DNA of 64,000 bases from JBKBRC01 sp046292345 (GTDB lineage: Bacteria; Bacteroidota; Rhodothermia; Rhodothermales; Rubricoccaceae): assembly GCA_046292345.1 (NCBI GenBank), contig JBKBRC010000010.1, forward strand, positions 13,168 through 77,167. The letters are read 5' to 3'. Positions 45,672 to 53,756 of this stretch are shown here, in pieces. How positions within the stretch are numbered: position 1 is the stretch's first letter; each line of letters begins with the position of its first letter. Under the pieces are notes generated by a model, which saw nothing but the letters and a program-made list of their open reading frames with translations, did not search any database and was not told where the DNA came from. The translations under genes and the position numbers were made by a program.

Positions 45672-47147
45672 TCACAGGTTGAGTTCCTCGAGCAGCCGGC
45701 GCTTGAGCACTTTGCCGGCCTCCGACAGGGGTAGCGTGTCCCGGAAGACGACCGCCCGCGGCACCTTGTAGCCGGCGAGCCGGGCGCGCAGAAAGGCGAG
45801 CAGCTCGGCCTCGCCCGGCGCAGCCTCCTTCCGAGGGACGACGAACGCATGGCCGACCTCGCCCCAGCGCGCGTCGGGCACGCCCACGACCGCCGCCTCG
45901 GCCACCCCCGGGTGTGCCAGCAGCGCCGCCTCCACCTCCGACGGGTACACGTTCTCCCCGCCCGAGATGAACATCTCCTTGCGCCGCCCGACGATCGTGT
46001 AGAAGCCCTCGGCGTCGGTGCGGGCCAGGTCGCCGGTGCGCAGCCAGCCGTCGCAGAGCACCTCGGCGGTCGCTTCCGGGCGCTGCCAGTAGCCAGCCAT
46101 GACGTGCGGCCCGCGGAGCAGCAGCTCGCCCGTCTGCCCGGGCGCGCAGGCGGCGCCGGTCTCGGGGTCGACCACGCGCGCCTCGACGAAGGCGTTGGGC
46201 CGGCCGATGGAGCCGGCGCGGCGCTCGGCCTCGGCGGCGGGGAGCGAAAACGCGCCCGGCCCGAACTCGGTCATGCCGAAGCCCTGGCGAAAGACGACGC
46301 CCTTCTCCTGCGCGTAGCGCCGCACCAGGGAGACCGGCAGCGGCGCCCCCCCGCTGAGGCAGTAGCGCAGCGAGCTGAGATCCGCCCGCTCCCACGTCTC
46401 GGCCTCTGCCAGGCGCGCAAACACCGTCGGGACTCCGGCAAACAGGGTCGCGCGCTCGTCGGCGAGCAGGCGCAGCACGGCATCCGCGTCAAAGTGCGGG
46501 ACCTGCACGACCGCGCCGCCGAGCAGCAGCAGCGGCACGCTGAAGGCAAAGAGGCCGCCGGCGTGAAAGAGCGGGAACACGTTCAGGTAGACGTCCTCTT
46601 CTCGGACGTCGGCCAGGGCCGTGCTGAACGCGTTGAAGACGACCTGCCGGTGGCTGATCTGTGCCGCTTTCGGAGCGCCTGTCGTCCCCCCGGTGAAGAG
46701 CAGGCACGCGGTCGCCTCGAGCGGGAGCGCGTCGCACCAGACGGGCTCGTCACCGCCGAGCGCCTCCGCGCAGGCGAGCAGCGCGCGCCACGCGCGCGCG
46801 CCGGGAAGCGCTTCCGGGTCGACGTCGGCAGCAAGCGTGAGCGCCGGGCGAGCGCAGGCCAGCTGGGCGCGGAGCTCGGCGGGAGCGAGGCGGCGGTTGA
46901 GCGGCACCGAGACCGCGCCGAGCTTGCCACAGGCAAAGAAGAGGTCAAAGTGCGCCACGCCGTCGGGGGCCAGCAGCGCCACCCGGTCGCCGCGGCCCAC
47001 CCCCGCCTCGCGCAGTGCCCGCGCCAGGCGATCGGCCCGTGCGTTAAGCGCCCCGTACGAGAGGCGGAGCCCTTCGCGCACGTCAACGAGCGCGAGGCGG
47101 TCAGGATGGGCGGCGGCCCGCCACGAGAGGTAGTCTCCGGGGCGCAT
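45672..47147 (-). CDS. acyl-CoA synthetase / AMP-dependent ligase (copy 2)
   Basis: 491 residues. Motifs: LLFTGGTTGAPKAAQISHRQ (A3), FGMTEFGPGAFSL (A5), RTGDLARTDAEGF with GRRKEMFISGGENVYPSEVE, and the C-terminal lysine in LPLSEAGKVLKRRLLEELNL. Activates a carboxylic acid with CoA. Shares the 348-bp identical block with copy 1, but its N-terminal substrate-binding half is distinct (LVDVREGLRLSYGALNARAD), so the two probably use different acids or act in series. ATG at 47147, 2 bp from the stop of the upstream hydrolase. Confidence 0.88.
   Translation of the reverse strand: MRPGDYLSWRAAAHPDRLALVDVREGLRLSYGALNARADRLARALREAGVGRGDRVALLAPDGVAHFDLFFACGKLGAVSVPLNRRLAPAELRAQLACARPALTLAADVDPEALPGARAWRALLACAEALGGDEPVWCDALPLEATACLLFTGGTTGAPKAAQISHRQVVFNAFSTALADVREEDVYLNVFPLFHAGGLFAFSVPLLLLGGAVVQVPHFDADAVLRLLADERATLFAGVPTVFARLAEAETWERADLSSLRYCLSGGAPLPVSLVRRYAQEKGVVFRQGFGMTEFGPGAFSLPAAEAERRAGSIGRPNAFVEARVVDPETGAACAPGQTGELLLRGPHVMAGYWQRPEATAEVLCDGWLRTGDLARTDAEGFYTIVGRRKEMFISGGENVYPSEVEAALLAHPGVAEAAVVGVPDARWGEVGHAFVVPRKEAAPGEAELLAFLRARLAGYKVPRAVVFRDTLPLSEAGKVLKRRLLEELNL
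45841..46188. repeat. 348-bp block identical to 43194-43541 (in ligase copy 2)
   Basis: Partner of the block in copy 1 at an offset of 2647 bp, same orientation. Direct repeat flanking the KAS III-like gene, so recombination between the blocks would delete that gene and fuse the ligases. Confidence 0.95.
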
Positions 47148-47149
47148 GG

Positions 47150-48031
47150 TCAGACGTCACCGGTAGAATCGTCCCCGAGGAACTCAAGGACGGCTTCCGA
47201 GAAGGCGTCGGCGTGCTCCCAGAAGAAGAGATGACGCCCGGGAAAGACACGGACGCGCGCGTCGGGGAGCAGCGCGGCGAGAACCTCGGCGTTGGCGCGG
47301 GGCACGAGCGGGTCTTCCTCGCCGGCGCAGACGAGCGTGGGCGCGGCGATGCGCGGCGTGCAGCGGGCGCCGTCGTAGGCGTTGGCGCCGAGCAGTTGGC
47401 GGTAGTAGGCCGCCTCGGGCTGCGGGTAGGCCAGCCGCCACGCCGTGATGAAATCCAGCAGCGCCGGGTGCCCGCGGCGGAACGCGTCGCTGAAGCTGAG
47501 CGCGTAGCCGTCTTCGAGGCGCTCCCGGCGCGTACGCCCGCGCGGCCGCACGGTGCGCGCGAGGACGTCCCCCGAGGGGCCGATCTGGTTCTGCCCGCCC
47601 ACGGCCGTCCCCACGAGCACGAGGCGGTCCACGCGGTCGGGACGGGTGGCCGCGAGGTACTGCGCGACGAAACCGCCCATGGACGCGCCGAGGACGTGCG
47701 CGCGGGCGATGCCGTACGCGTCGAGCACGGCGACGAGGTCTTCGGCAAAGCCCGCGACGCTGTAGCGCTCGTCGGGCTTGTCTGAGCGCCCGCTGCCGCG
47801 CAGCTCCGGCATGACGAGCGAGAAGCGCGCGCCGAGGGCCGCGCGCGAGCGCGCCCAGAGCCATGTGCCTGAGCCCAGTCCCGGCACGAGCAGCAGCGGC
47901 GGGCCGCTCCCCTCGCGCTCGACCCACAGGCGGACGTTCCCCGCGCAGACGAACGTGCCGTCTGCGTCGGACGGCGATTCCGGGAGCGCAGGCGGCGCGT
48001 CGTGCCGGGTTAGATAGAGGGGAGGAGTCAT
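47150..48031 (-). CDS. alpha/beta hydrolase, enol-lactonase/esterase-like
   Basis: 293 residues, no signal peptide. Lipase/esterase core: PGLGSGTWLWARS (oxyanion loop), nucleophile elbow GASMGGFVAQ (Ser), acid region AGEEDPLVPRAN (Asp) and the histidine in VRVFPGRHLFFWE. Similar to 3-oxoadipate enol-lactonase-type hydrolases. Nucleophile is Ser, not Asp. It probably hydrolyses an ester, lactone or acyl-CoA-derived intermediate in the cytoplasm. Overlaps the SDR stop by one base and lies 2 bp from ligase copy 2. Confidence 0.85.
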   Translation of the reverse strand: MTPPLYLTRHDAPPALPESPSDADGTFVCAGNVRLWVEREGSGPPLLLVPGLGSGTWLWARSRAALGARFSLVMPELRGSGRSDKPDERYSVAGFAEDLVAVLDAYGIARAHVLGASMGGFVAQYLAATRPDRVDRLVLVGTAVGGQNQIGPSGDVLARTVRPRGRTRRERLEDGYALSFSDAFRRGHPALLDFITAWRLAYPQPEAAYYRQLLGANAYDGARCTPRIAAPTLVCAGEEDPLVPRANAEVLAALLPDARVRVFPGRHLFFWEHADAFSEAVLEFLGDDSTGDV

Positions 48032-48771
48032 CAGATGACCAGGCCGCCATCTACGGAGAGGACGGCGCCGGTGATGAACGCCGCCCGGTCAGAGGCCAGG
48101 AAGACGTAGGCCTCTGCGATGTCCTCGGGGCGGCCGATGCGCCCAAGCGGCGCCCGCTCAGCCATCATCGCCAGAACCTTCTCGGGCATCTCGCGGATGA
48201 TCTCAGTCCCGATGAAGCCAGGTGCGACCGCGTTGACACGCACGCCCTCGGGCCCGAGCTCGCGCGCCCACGTCCGCGTCATGCCGATGACGCCAGCCTT
48301 CGTGGCGACGTAGTTGCTCTGCCCGAAGTTGCCGTAGAGCCCGACGACGGATGAGGCGTTCAGGATGACGCCGCTGCCCTGCTCCACCATGCGCCGGGCC
48401 GCGGCCTGCCCGCACAGAAACACCCCCTTGAGGTTCACCTCCACGACGCGGTCCCACTGCGCCTCGGTCATCCTGACCAGGCGCGCGTCCTGCACGATGC
48501 CGGCGTTGTTGACGAGCACGTCGAGCCGGCCGAAGGCTTCGTGGATGTCCGCGAAGACGCGCGCGACGGCCGCCGCGTCGGTAACGTCGAGAGCATGGAA
48601 GTGCGCTTCCCCCCCGGCCTCGGCGACGGCCTGCAGGGCGGCCTCGCCGGCTGCGGTGTTGATGTCGGTCAGCACGACGCGGGCGCCCTCGCGGGCGAAC
48701 GCCACGGCGGTTGCACGGCCGATGCCGCACGCCGCGCCGGTGACGAGGACGGTTTTTTCGTCGAAGAGCAT
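48031..48771 (-). CDS. short-chain dehydrogenase/reductase, FabG-like
   Basis: 246 residues, classical SDR. Cofactor motif TGAACGIGRATAVAFAREG (residues 11-29), NNAGIVQDAR, catalytic Ser-Tyr-Lys in NASSVVGLYGNFGQSNYVATKAG, and the end TGAVLSVDGGLVI. An Asp follows beta-2 (VVLTDIN), suggesting NAD(H). It resembles 3-oxoacyl-ACP/CoA reductase or 3-hydroxyacyl-CoA dehydrogenase and could act on the product of the KAS III-like enzyme. ATG at 48771; overlaps the hydrolase by one base. Confidence 0.88.
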   Translation of the reverse strand: MLFDEKTVLVTGAACGIGRATAVAFAREGARVVLTDINTAAGEAALQAVAEAGGEAHFHALDVTDAAAVARVFADIHEAFGRLDVLVNNAGIVQDARLVRMTEAQWDRVVEVNLKGVFLCGQAAARRMVEQGSGVILNASSVVGLYGNFGQSNYVATKAGVIGMTRTWARELGPEGVRVNAVAPGFIGTEIIREMPEKVLAMMAERAPLGRIGRPEDIAEAYVFLASDRAAFITGAVLSVDGGLVI

Positions 48772-48774
48772 CGG

Positions 48775-49350
48775 TCAGCCCGGCCAGGTGGCGATCGTTT
48801 CCAGGGAGTAACCGGGGAGCGGCTTCTGCTCCCAGGTGGCGAGGTAGTCCTCTACCGAGGGCAGCGTCCCCTCGGTGGCGCGCCAGTCGTCGACAAAGCG
48901 GCGGTACGCCTCGATCATGCGGAGGTGGAACTCGCGCATGCGGATCAGGCGCTCGCAGATGACCCGCAGCTCGGCCCGCCGGTCGCCCTCGGCCTGCGCG
49001 AAGGCGCGCAGCGCGTGCCCGAGGTGGGTGTTGGCCACCTGCAGCGTCTGCTCGTACAGCCGGTACTGGTTCACGCCGGCCGTCAGGAAGACGTGCTCGG
49101 CGATCTGGTAGTAGTAGCGGCGGTCCCCTCTGAGGCGCACGCGGCGCACGAGGCTCAGCTCCTCGAGGCGGCGCGTGATCTGGTTGATCGGGCTCTTGCT
49201 CACGTGCAGCGCCGCGGCGATCTGCTCCTCGGAGAGCGGCTCGACGGTAGCAAGCAGCAGGCCGACGACGCGGCCCATGAGCTCGCTGTGGCCGAACCGG
49301 ACGTAGCCCTGGCCGAAGTCCTCGGTGAGAAGCTGGCGGAAATCTTCCAT
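48775..49350 (-). CDS. GbsR/MarR-type transcriptional regulator
   Basis: 191 residues. Winged HTH in residues 20-85 (PLSEEQIAAALHVSKSPINQITRRLEELSLVRRVRLRGDRRYYYQI is the recognition helix plus wing, shown here in part) as in GbsR-like repressors; the second half is a long helical dimerisation domain (FAQAEGDRRAELRVICERL). ATG 49350 is preferred; a TTG at 49380 would overlap the hydrolase stop. Embedded in the operon between the secreted hydrolase and the SDR, so a local regulator of the pathway, probably responding to the substrate or a CoA ester. A candidate operator is the CTGATCAG palindrome next to the first gene. Confidence 0.82.
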   Translation of the reverse strand: MEDFRQLLTEDFGQGYVRFGHSELMGRVVGLLLATVEPLSEEQIAAALHVSKSPINQITRRLEELSLVRRVRLRGDRRYYYQIAEHVFLTAGVNQYRLYEQTLQVANTHLGHALRAFAQAEGDRRAELRVICERLIRMREFHLRMIEAYRRFVDDWRATEGTLPSVEDYLATWEQKPLPGYSLETIATWPG

Positions 49351-49376
49351 GTGGGGCAGCGTGGGAAGGTCGGGGG

Positions 49377-50282
49377 TCAAGGGAGCGCGCAGCCGGCGAG
49401 GAAGGCCACCAGGTCTTCGTTGAACGCCTCGGGAGCCTCGACGAAAAACTGGTGCCCGCCGGGGTAGAGCCGGAGGACCGCCTCCGGGAGCGCTTCCAGA
49501 AGCCGATGCGCGTTGGCGACGGGTACGAGCCGATCGGCCATGCCGTGCGCGACAAACGTCGGCGCCGCGATGCGCCCCACGCGCCCGGCCGCGTCGAACG
49601 TGGCCCCGGCGGCCGCCTGCGCCAGGTAGCCCTGCGCCGACTGCGGGTGCTCGAGCCGCTGCGCGACCAGCCGCACCACGGCCGCCGAGTCTGCCAGAAA
49701 CGCCTCGGTGAACGCGAGCGGAAGCCGAAGCCGAATCTGCGCGGCGGGGTCGGGGTCGGTGGCGAAGAGCAGGGCGAGGTCGGCCGGCGCGGCCGGCACG
49801 TGCGCGGCGCCGCCGGCACTCGTGGCTACGAGCACCAGACGATCCAGACGCTCCGGGTACCGCAGCGCGAACTCCTGCGCGACGAAGCCGCCCAGCGATG
49901 CCCCTGCGACGTGCACGCGCCCGAGGCCGAGCGCGTCCAGCAACGCTGCGAGATCATCGGCGAGCTGCGCGGCCGTGTAGGGCCCCGGGGGCGCCTCGGA
50001 GCGCCCTGCCCCGCGGTTCTCGAACACGAGCACGGGGCGCTGCGCGGCCAGGGCCGGCACCTGCTGCTCCCACTGCCACGTGCCCGATCCGAGCCCGCCC
50101 ACGAGGACGACCGGCGTGGCCTCGGCCGGCGGGCCGGCAGGGCGGTGGAGCTCGTAGTAGAGCCGGACGCCGCCGGCATCGGCGTAGCCTGCCGTCTGCG
50201 CAGCGCCCGGCAGGCTCGGCACGCCGGCGCCGAGCAGGACGGCGAGGACGGCCACGAGGAACGGGGGCGTACGGGAGATCAT
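49377..50282 (-). CDS. secreted alpha/beta hydrolase
   Basis: 301 residues with an N-terminal signal peptide (FLVAVLAVLLGAGVPSLPGAA). Hydrolase core: GGLGSGTWQWEQQ, nucleophile elbow GASLGGFVAQEF (Ser), AHGMADRLVP (Asp) and His in LYPGGHQFFVEAP. It resembles the cytoplasmic hydrolase of the same operon (47150) and may be its duplicate with a secretion signal. It would act on an ester in the periplasm before or after TonB uptake (inference). First gene of the nine-gene unit, ATG at 50282; upstream DNA is unusually AT-rich. Confidence 0.82.
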   Translation of the reverse strand: MISRTPPFLVAVLAVLLGAGVPSLPGAAQTAGYADAGGVRLYYELHRPAGPPAEATPVVLVGGLGSGTWQWEQQVPALAAQRPVLVFENRGAGRSEAPPGPYTAAQLADDLAALLDALGLGRVHVAGASLGGFVAQEFALRYPERLDRLVLVATSAGGAAHVPAAPADLALLFATDPDPAAQIRLRLPLAFTEAFLADSAAVVRLVAQRLEHPQSAQGYLAQAAAGATFDAAGRVGRIAAPTFVAHGMADRLVPVANAHRLLEALPEAVLRLYPGGHQFFVEAPEAFNEDLVAFLAGCALP

Positions 50283-50345
50283 CGAAATAACTGATCAGAC
50301 CGTTTTTTCCAATAAAACGCACAGCCTGCTCCTACGCAAGGCCGC
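50283..50345 (-). promoter_or_regulatory. AT-rich divergent promoter/operator region with CTGATCAG palindrome
   Basis: Between the secreted hydrolase (minus) and fabH (plus) lies a stretch far richer in A/T than the rest of the window, with gaaataactgatcagaccg and a run of six T. CTGATCAG (50291-50298) is a perfect palindrome 9 bp from the hydrolase ATG and is a candidate operator for the operon's own GbsR-type regulator. Confidence 0.35.
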
Positions 50346-50434
50346 CGTAAGATTTTGTTCACACGTCCTCCGCCGAAGCGGCGCGGCTGCGCCGCGGCCC
50401 CGGAACCGCTTCCGGGCATATGCCGCAAAACGGT

Positions 50435-50442
50435 TATTTTCC
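50435..50442 (+). promoter_or_regulatory. putative -7 box TATTTTCC for fabH
   Basis: TATTTTCC lies 21 bp before the fabH ATG at 50464; a weaker match to TAnnTTTG than the others. Confidence 0.35.
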
Positions 50443-50463
50443 CGCCCTCCGACGCCCGCCGCC

Positions 50464-51594
50464 ATGAACCGACTGCACGCCGCCCTCACCGGATGGGGGC
50501 ACTATGCCCCCGAGCGCGTCGTCACCAACGACGACCTCGCGCAGATCATCGACACGTCCGACGAGTGGATCCGCACGCGCAGCGGCATCGAGCAGCGGCA
50601 CTTCGTGCGGGAGGACCAGGCCACGAGCCACCTGTGCGTCGAGGCCGGCCGGCGCGCGCTCGCGCGCGCCGGCGTCGAGGCTGCCGACGTAGACCTGGTC
50701 CTCGTGGCCACGTCCAGCCCGGACTACCTCACGCCGCCCGTCTCGAGCCAGGTCCAGCACGCGCTCGGCGCCACGCGCGCCGGTGCGATGACGCTCCTCG
50801 TCGGCTGCACCGGCTTCGTTTACGGGCTCGTCACGGCCGAGCAGTTCATCCGGGCTGGCGCCTGCGAGACGATCCTGCTCATCGGCGCCGAGGTGATCTC
50901 CAAAAACCTCGACTTCGAGGACCGCACGACGTGCGTGCTCTTCGGCGACGGCGCGGGCGCGGTCGTGCTGCAGGCCACCGAGGCCGACTGCGGTCTGCGC
51001 GCCTTCGAGCTCGGCTCGGACGGGGCCGGCGCCGAGGCCGTCATCGCCTACTCGCCCGGCACGGCTGAGCCGGTCTCGCAGAAGGTCGTCGACGAACGCC
51101 GGCACTACCTGCGCATGAACGGCCGCGAGGTGTTCAAGTTTGCCACGACCACGATGGGCGCCTCGCTCGCGCGCGTGATGCAGAAGGCTGGCCTCTCGCC
51201 CGAGGACATCGCTCTTTTCGTGCCGCACCAGGCCAACGCGCGCATCATCGAGTACGCGGCCGAGACGCTCCGCCTCCCCCCTGAGAAGGTCGTGATGAAC
51301 GTGGCCCGCTACGGCAACACGTCGGCGGCGAGCATCCCGATCGCGCTCTCGGAGGCCCTGTCGGAGGGCCGCGCGCGCGTGGGCGACACGCTTGCGCTCG
51401 TCGGCTTCGGCGCGGGGCTCACGTGGGCGACGGCGCTGTTCACGCTCGGCCCGGCCGCGGCGCTCGAGCGCGCGCGCCCGGCCGGGGGGACGCGCACCGA
51501 ACGCAACGGCACCGAGGGCGAGGGCACGCGGGACAACGGCACGCCCGACTCCGTGGTCGGTCCGCAGGGCGAGGTGCAGGGGCTCATCGCCTGA
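50464..51594 (+). CDS. fabH: beta-ketoacyl-ACP synthase III
   Basis: 376 residues; starts fatty acid synthesis by condensing acetyl-CoA with malonyl-ACP. Full catalytic triad: Cys in LVGCTGFVYGL, His in FVPHQANARIIE, Asn in ARYGNTSAASIPIAL. N terminus ALTGWGHYAPERVVTNDDL is typical. Normal FabH ends near residue 330; here about 45 extra residues follow, polar and of low complexity (ERARPAGGTRTERNGTEGEG to VQGLIA). ATG at 50464. Divergent from the nine-gene operon. The stop lies in a 19-bp repeat. Confidence 0.95.
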   Translation: MNRLHAALTGWGHYAPERVVTNDDLAQIIDTSDEWIRTRSGIEQRHFVREDQATSHLCVEAGRRALARAGVEAADVDLVLVATSSPDYLTPPVSSQVQHALGATRAGAMTLLVGCTGFVYGLVTAEQFIRAGACETILLIGAEVISKNLDFEDRTTCVLFGDGAGAVVLQATEADCGLRAFELGSDGAGAEAVIAYSPGTAEPVSQKVVDERRHYLRMNGREVFKFATTTMGASLARVMQKAGLSPEDIALFVPHQANARIIEYAAETLRLPPEKVVMNVARYGNTSAASIPIALSEALSEGRARVGDTLALVGFGAGLTWATALFTLGPAAALERARPAGGTRTERNGTEGEGTRDNGTPDSVVGPQGEVQGLIA

Positions 51595-51619
51595 CACGGC
51601 GCTCATCGCCTGACGCGGC
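51582..51619. repeat. 19-bp tandem duplication over the fabH stop codon
   Basis: gctcatcgcctgacacggc followed by the same unit with one change; it contains LIA-stop of fabH (TGA at 51592-51594). Confidence 0.85.
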
Positions 51620-51651
51620 GCCCGCTCCACGAGAGCGGCGTCGCAGATCAC

Positions 51652-51693
51652 TGTAACCGATCAGCTGTAACCGATCAGCTGTAACCGATCAGC
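51652..51693. repeat. 14-bp x3 tandem repeat over the YfcC-type carrier stop codon
   Basis: tgtaaccgatcagc three times without mismatch; the middle unit contains the reverse-strand TGA stop at 51675-51677 and the terminal codons IGYS. Confidence 0.9.
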
Positions 51694-53117
51694 ACGGCCA
51701 CGACGAGCGCGAGCGCGGCTGCGACGAGCAGCTTGCCCATCAGAGGCAGCATGAAGCGCACCCAGCGGTCGTACGGGATGCCGGCCACGCCCAGGATGGC
51801 CATCAGGACGATGTTGGTCGGCAGAATCATGTTCGAGAAACCGTCGCCGAACTGGAACGCGAGCACGGCCGTCTGCCGGCTCACGCCCACGACGTCGCCG
51901 AGGGGGGCCATGATGGGCATCGTGGCGAAGGCCTGCCCGCTGCCCGAGGGGATGAAGAAGTTGAGCACGGTCTGCATCAGAAACATACCGACGGCTGCGA
52001 GAGCCGTCGGGACCTGCTGCAGCGGCAGCGAGAGCGCGTGCACGAGCGTGTCGAGCACCATGCCGTCCTCGAGCAGGAGCGCGATCGAGCGCGCGAAGCC
52101 CACGAGCAGCGCCACGATGGCCAGCTCGCTCGCGCCCGCGCCGAAGCGCTTGGCCGTGCCGTCCATCCCGAGCCCGCCCACCAGCCCGGCGACGAGCGCC
52201 ACGGCGAGCCAGATCGCGCCCAGTTCCACGAGGTACCAGCCCTGCACGGGAATGCCGTAGACCATCGCGCCGATGCCGAGCGCCGTCACGGCCGTGATAA
52301 CGAGGTGGCGCCCCGTCAGCGCGGGGTAGCCGCCCTCGGGCTCGGCCACGACCGGCGCCACGCCCGCGAGCAGGCTCTGCTGCGGGTCGCGCTGCACGCG
52401 CCGCGCATACGCCCAGACGTGGTGCACGCCGATGGCGACGAACGGCACGAAGAGCGCCAGGCGGTAGCCGAGCCCCGAGACCGGCGGCACCTCGGCGATG
52501 CCCTGCGCCACGATGACCGTGTAGGGGTTCAGGACGGCCACGCCGTAGCCGATGCCGTAGCCGACGACCATGATGCCGATGGCCGTCATGGCGTCCATCC
52601 GCATGGCGAGGCAGAGCGCGACGAGCACGGCCGCGAACGGGATGTACTCGGTCGAGGCGCCGAGCAGCGAGGAGCCGATGGCGAACACCGTCGTGCCGAG
52701 CGCGATGAGAAGCGCCGGGCTGTGCCCGATGCGCCGCAGCAGCGCGCCGAGCAGCGCGTCTATGGTGCCCGTCGCGCGCAGCACGGCAATCGCGCCGCCC
52801 ACGATGAGCAGGAAGAAGATGATTGCCTGCGCGTCGGCCATCGCGCGCGGGACGGCGGTGAAGAGCGCCCACACCGGCAGCGCGACGCGCTCGGCGGCCG
52901 GGGCGTAGGAGCCGGGCACGACGACCATCCGCCCGGCCTCGTTCGGCACGCGGTCGAACGCGCCCTGCGGCAGCAGCCACGTTCCCACCCACGCGAGCAC
53001 CATGATGCCGAAGAGCAGCACGAGCGTGTGCGGCACGCGAAGACCAGGCGCCCGCGGCGCGGGCGCGGAAGGCTTCTCGGGGGGTGGGCTCGGAGCCGTG
53101 CGATCAGCGAGAGACAC
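51675..53117 (-). CDS. YfcC/DcuC-type anaerobic C4-dicarboxylate or amino-acid carrier family protein
   Basis: 480 residues, about 12-13 membrane helices. VPHTLVLLFGIMVLAWVGTWLLPQGAFDRV at the start, IIFFLLIVGGAIAVLRATGT, GTTVFAIGSSLLGASTEYIPF, NFFIPSGSGQAFATMPIMAPLGD and FGDGFSNMILPTN match the YfcC family (ion transporter superfamily, with AbgT-like hairpin motifs). GTG at 53117 was chosen because no ATG precedes the first helix in a reasonable place and the length then fits (about 480). Substrate unknown; the family includes arginine/ornithine-type and dicarboxylate carriers. Lone minus-strand gene; its stop lies inside a repeat array. Confidence 0.85.
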   Translation of the reverse strand: MSLADRTAPSPPPEKPSAPAPRAPGLRVPHTLVLLFGIMVLAWVGTWLLPQGAFDRVPNEAGRMVVVPGSYAPAAERVALPVWALFTAVPRAMADAQAIIFFLLIVGGAIAVLRATGTIDALLGALLRRIGHSPALLIALGTTVFAIGSSLLGASTEYIPFAAVLVALCLAMRMDAMTAIGIMVVGYGIGYGVAVLNPYTVIVAQGIAEVPPVSGLGYRLALFVPFVAIGVHHVWAYARRVQRDPQQSLLAGVAPVVAEPEGGYPALTGRHLVITAVTALGIGAMVYGIPVQGWYLVELGAIWLAVALVAGLVGGLGMDGTAKRFGAGASELAIVALLVGFARSIALLLEDGMVLDTLVHALSLPLQQVPTALAAVGMFLMQTVLNFFIPSGSGQAFATMPIMAPLGDVVGVSRQTAVLAFQFGDGFSNMILPTNIVLMAILGVAGIPYDRWVRFMLPLMGKLLVAAALALVVAVLIGYS

Positions 53118-53243
53118 GGGCGGCAGTGCTGGTGGGCGGTTCTGATGAAAGGGCACAAGGTAGCCCGCACGCCGGGGCGAGCCGGCACGGCAAGAAATTC
53201 GGGTCAGGACGCACCAGCGCGCACAACCTTGTGGGACCGCCCT

Positions 53244-53294
53244 CCGTAGCCCTTCGGTCTCCGTAGCCCTTCGGTCTCCGTAGCCCTTCGGGCC
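53244..53294. repeat. 17-bp x3 tandem repeat, intergenic
   Basis: ccgtagcccttcggtct twice exactly, then a copy changed at three bases, in the 243-bp divergent spacer between the carrier and the small helical protein. Confidence 0.85.
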
Positions 53295-53360
53295 GCGGCG
53301 GCGGCGTCCCCCCGGCTCCGCGCGTCGCCTCGAGCCTGCCCACTTCATCCTGCCGTCGTC

Positions 53361-53756
53361 TTGCGAATCCTTTACCTGATCCTGATCGTCCTCGTCGGCC
53401 TGCATCTCTATCGCGCGTTCAGCGCCCCTGTCAGCCGCGTCGTCCTTGCTGTAACGGAGCGCGTCGAGGTGTGCCGCGGCGGTCAGACGGAGACGCTCGC
53501 GCGCTACATCGCCGAACGCGAGACGCGCCGCGGACGCGTCGCGGAGGGCCCGTGCCCGCTCTCGGCGCACGAGGCCCGCCGTGCCAGGCGTGACGCCCGG
53601 AAGGGCTACCGCGAAGCCCGCCGCGAGTACCGCCACGCCTCGGACGAGGCGCGCGAGGAGCTCCGGCGGATCCGCGACGCCGCCCGTGCAGACCACGAAG
53701 AGGCCCGGCGCGTCTACCGCGACGCGAAGCGAATCGCCCGGGACGCCCGCTTCTGA
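53361..53756 (+). CDS. small membrane-anchored charged helical protein, unknown
   Basis: 131 residues from TTG 53361. One N-terminal membrane helix (ILYLILIVLVGLHLYRAF), then a soluble part of which residues 68-131 are an Arg/Glu/Ala-rich continuous helix (RDARKGYREARREYRHASDE, then more of the same), predicted coiled coil. The cysteine pair CRGGQTET...GPCPLS lies between. Family not recognised. Convergent with hutG, overlapping its 3' end by 43 bp. The membrane helix plus amphipathic charge pattern supports a real gene, but the TTG start and GC-rich context leave doubt. Confidence 0.5.
   Translation: MRILYLILIVLVGLHLYRAFSAPVSRVVLAVTERVEVCRGGQTETLARYIAERETRRGRVAEGPCPLSAHEARRARRDARKGYREARREYRHASDEAREELRRIRDAARADHEEARRVYRDAKRIARDARF

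Noticed and set aside
47150..48771. OleB/OleD (olefin pathway) names for the hydrolase and SDR
   Set aside because: The hydrolase has a Ser elbow, not the OleB Asp, and the SDR is a 246-residue classical type, not the extended OleD type.
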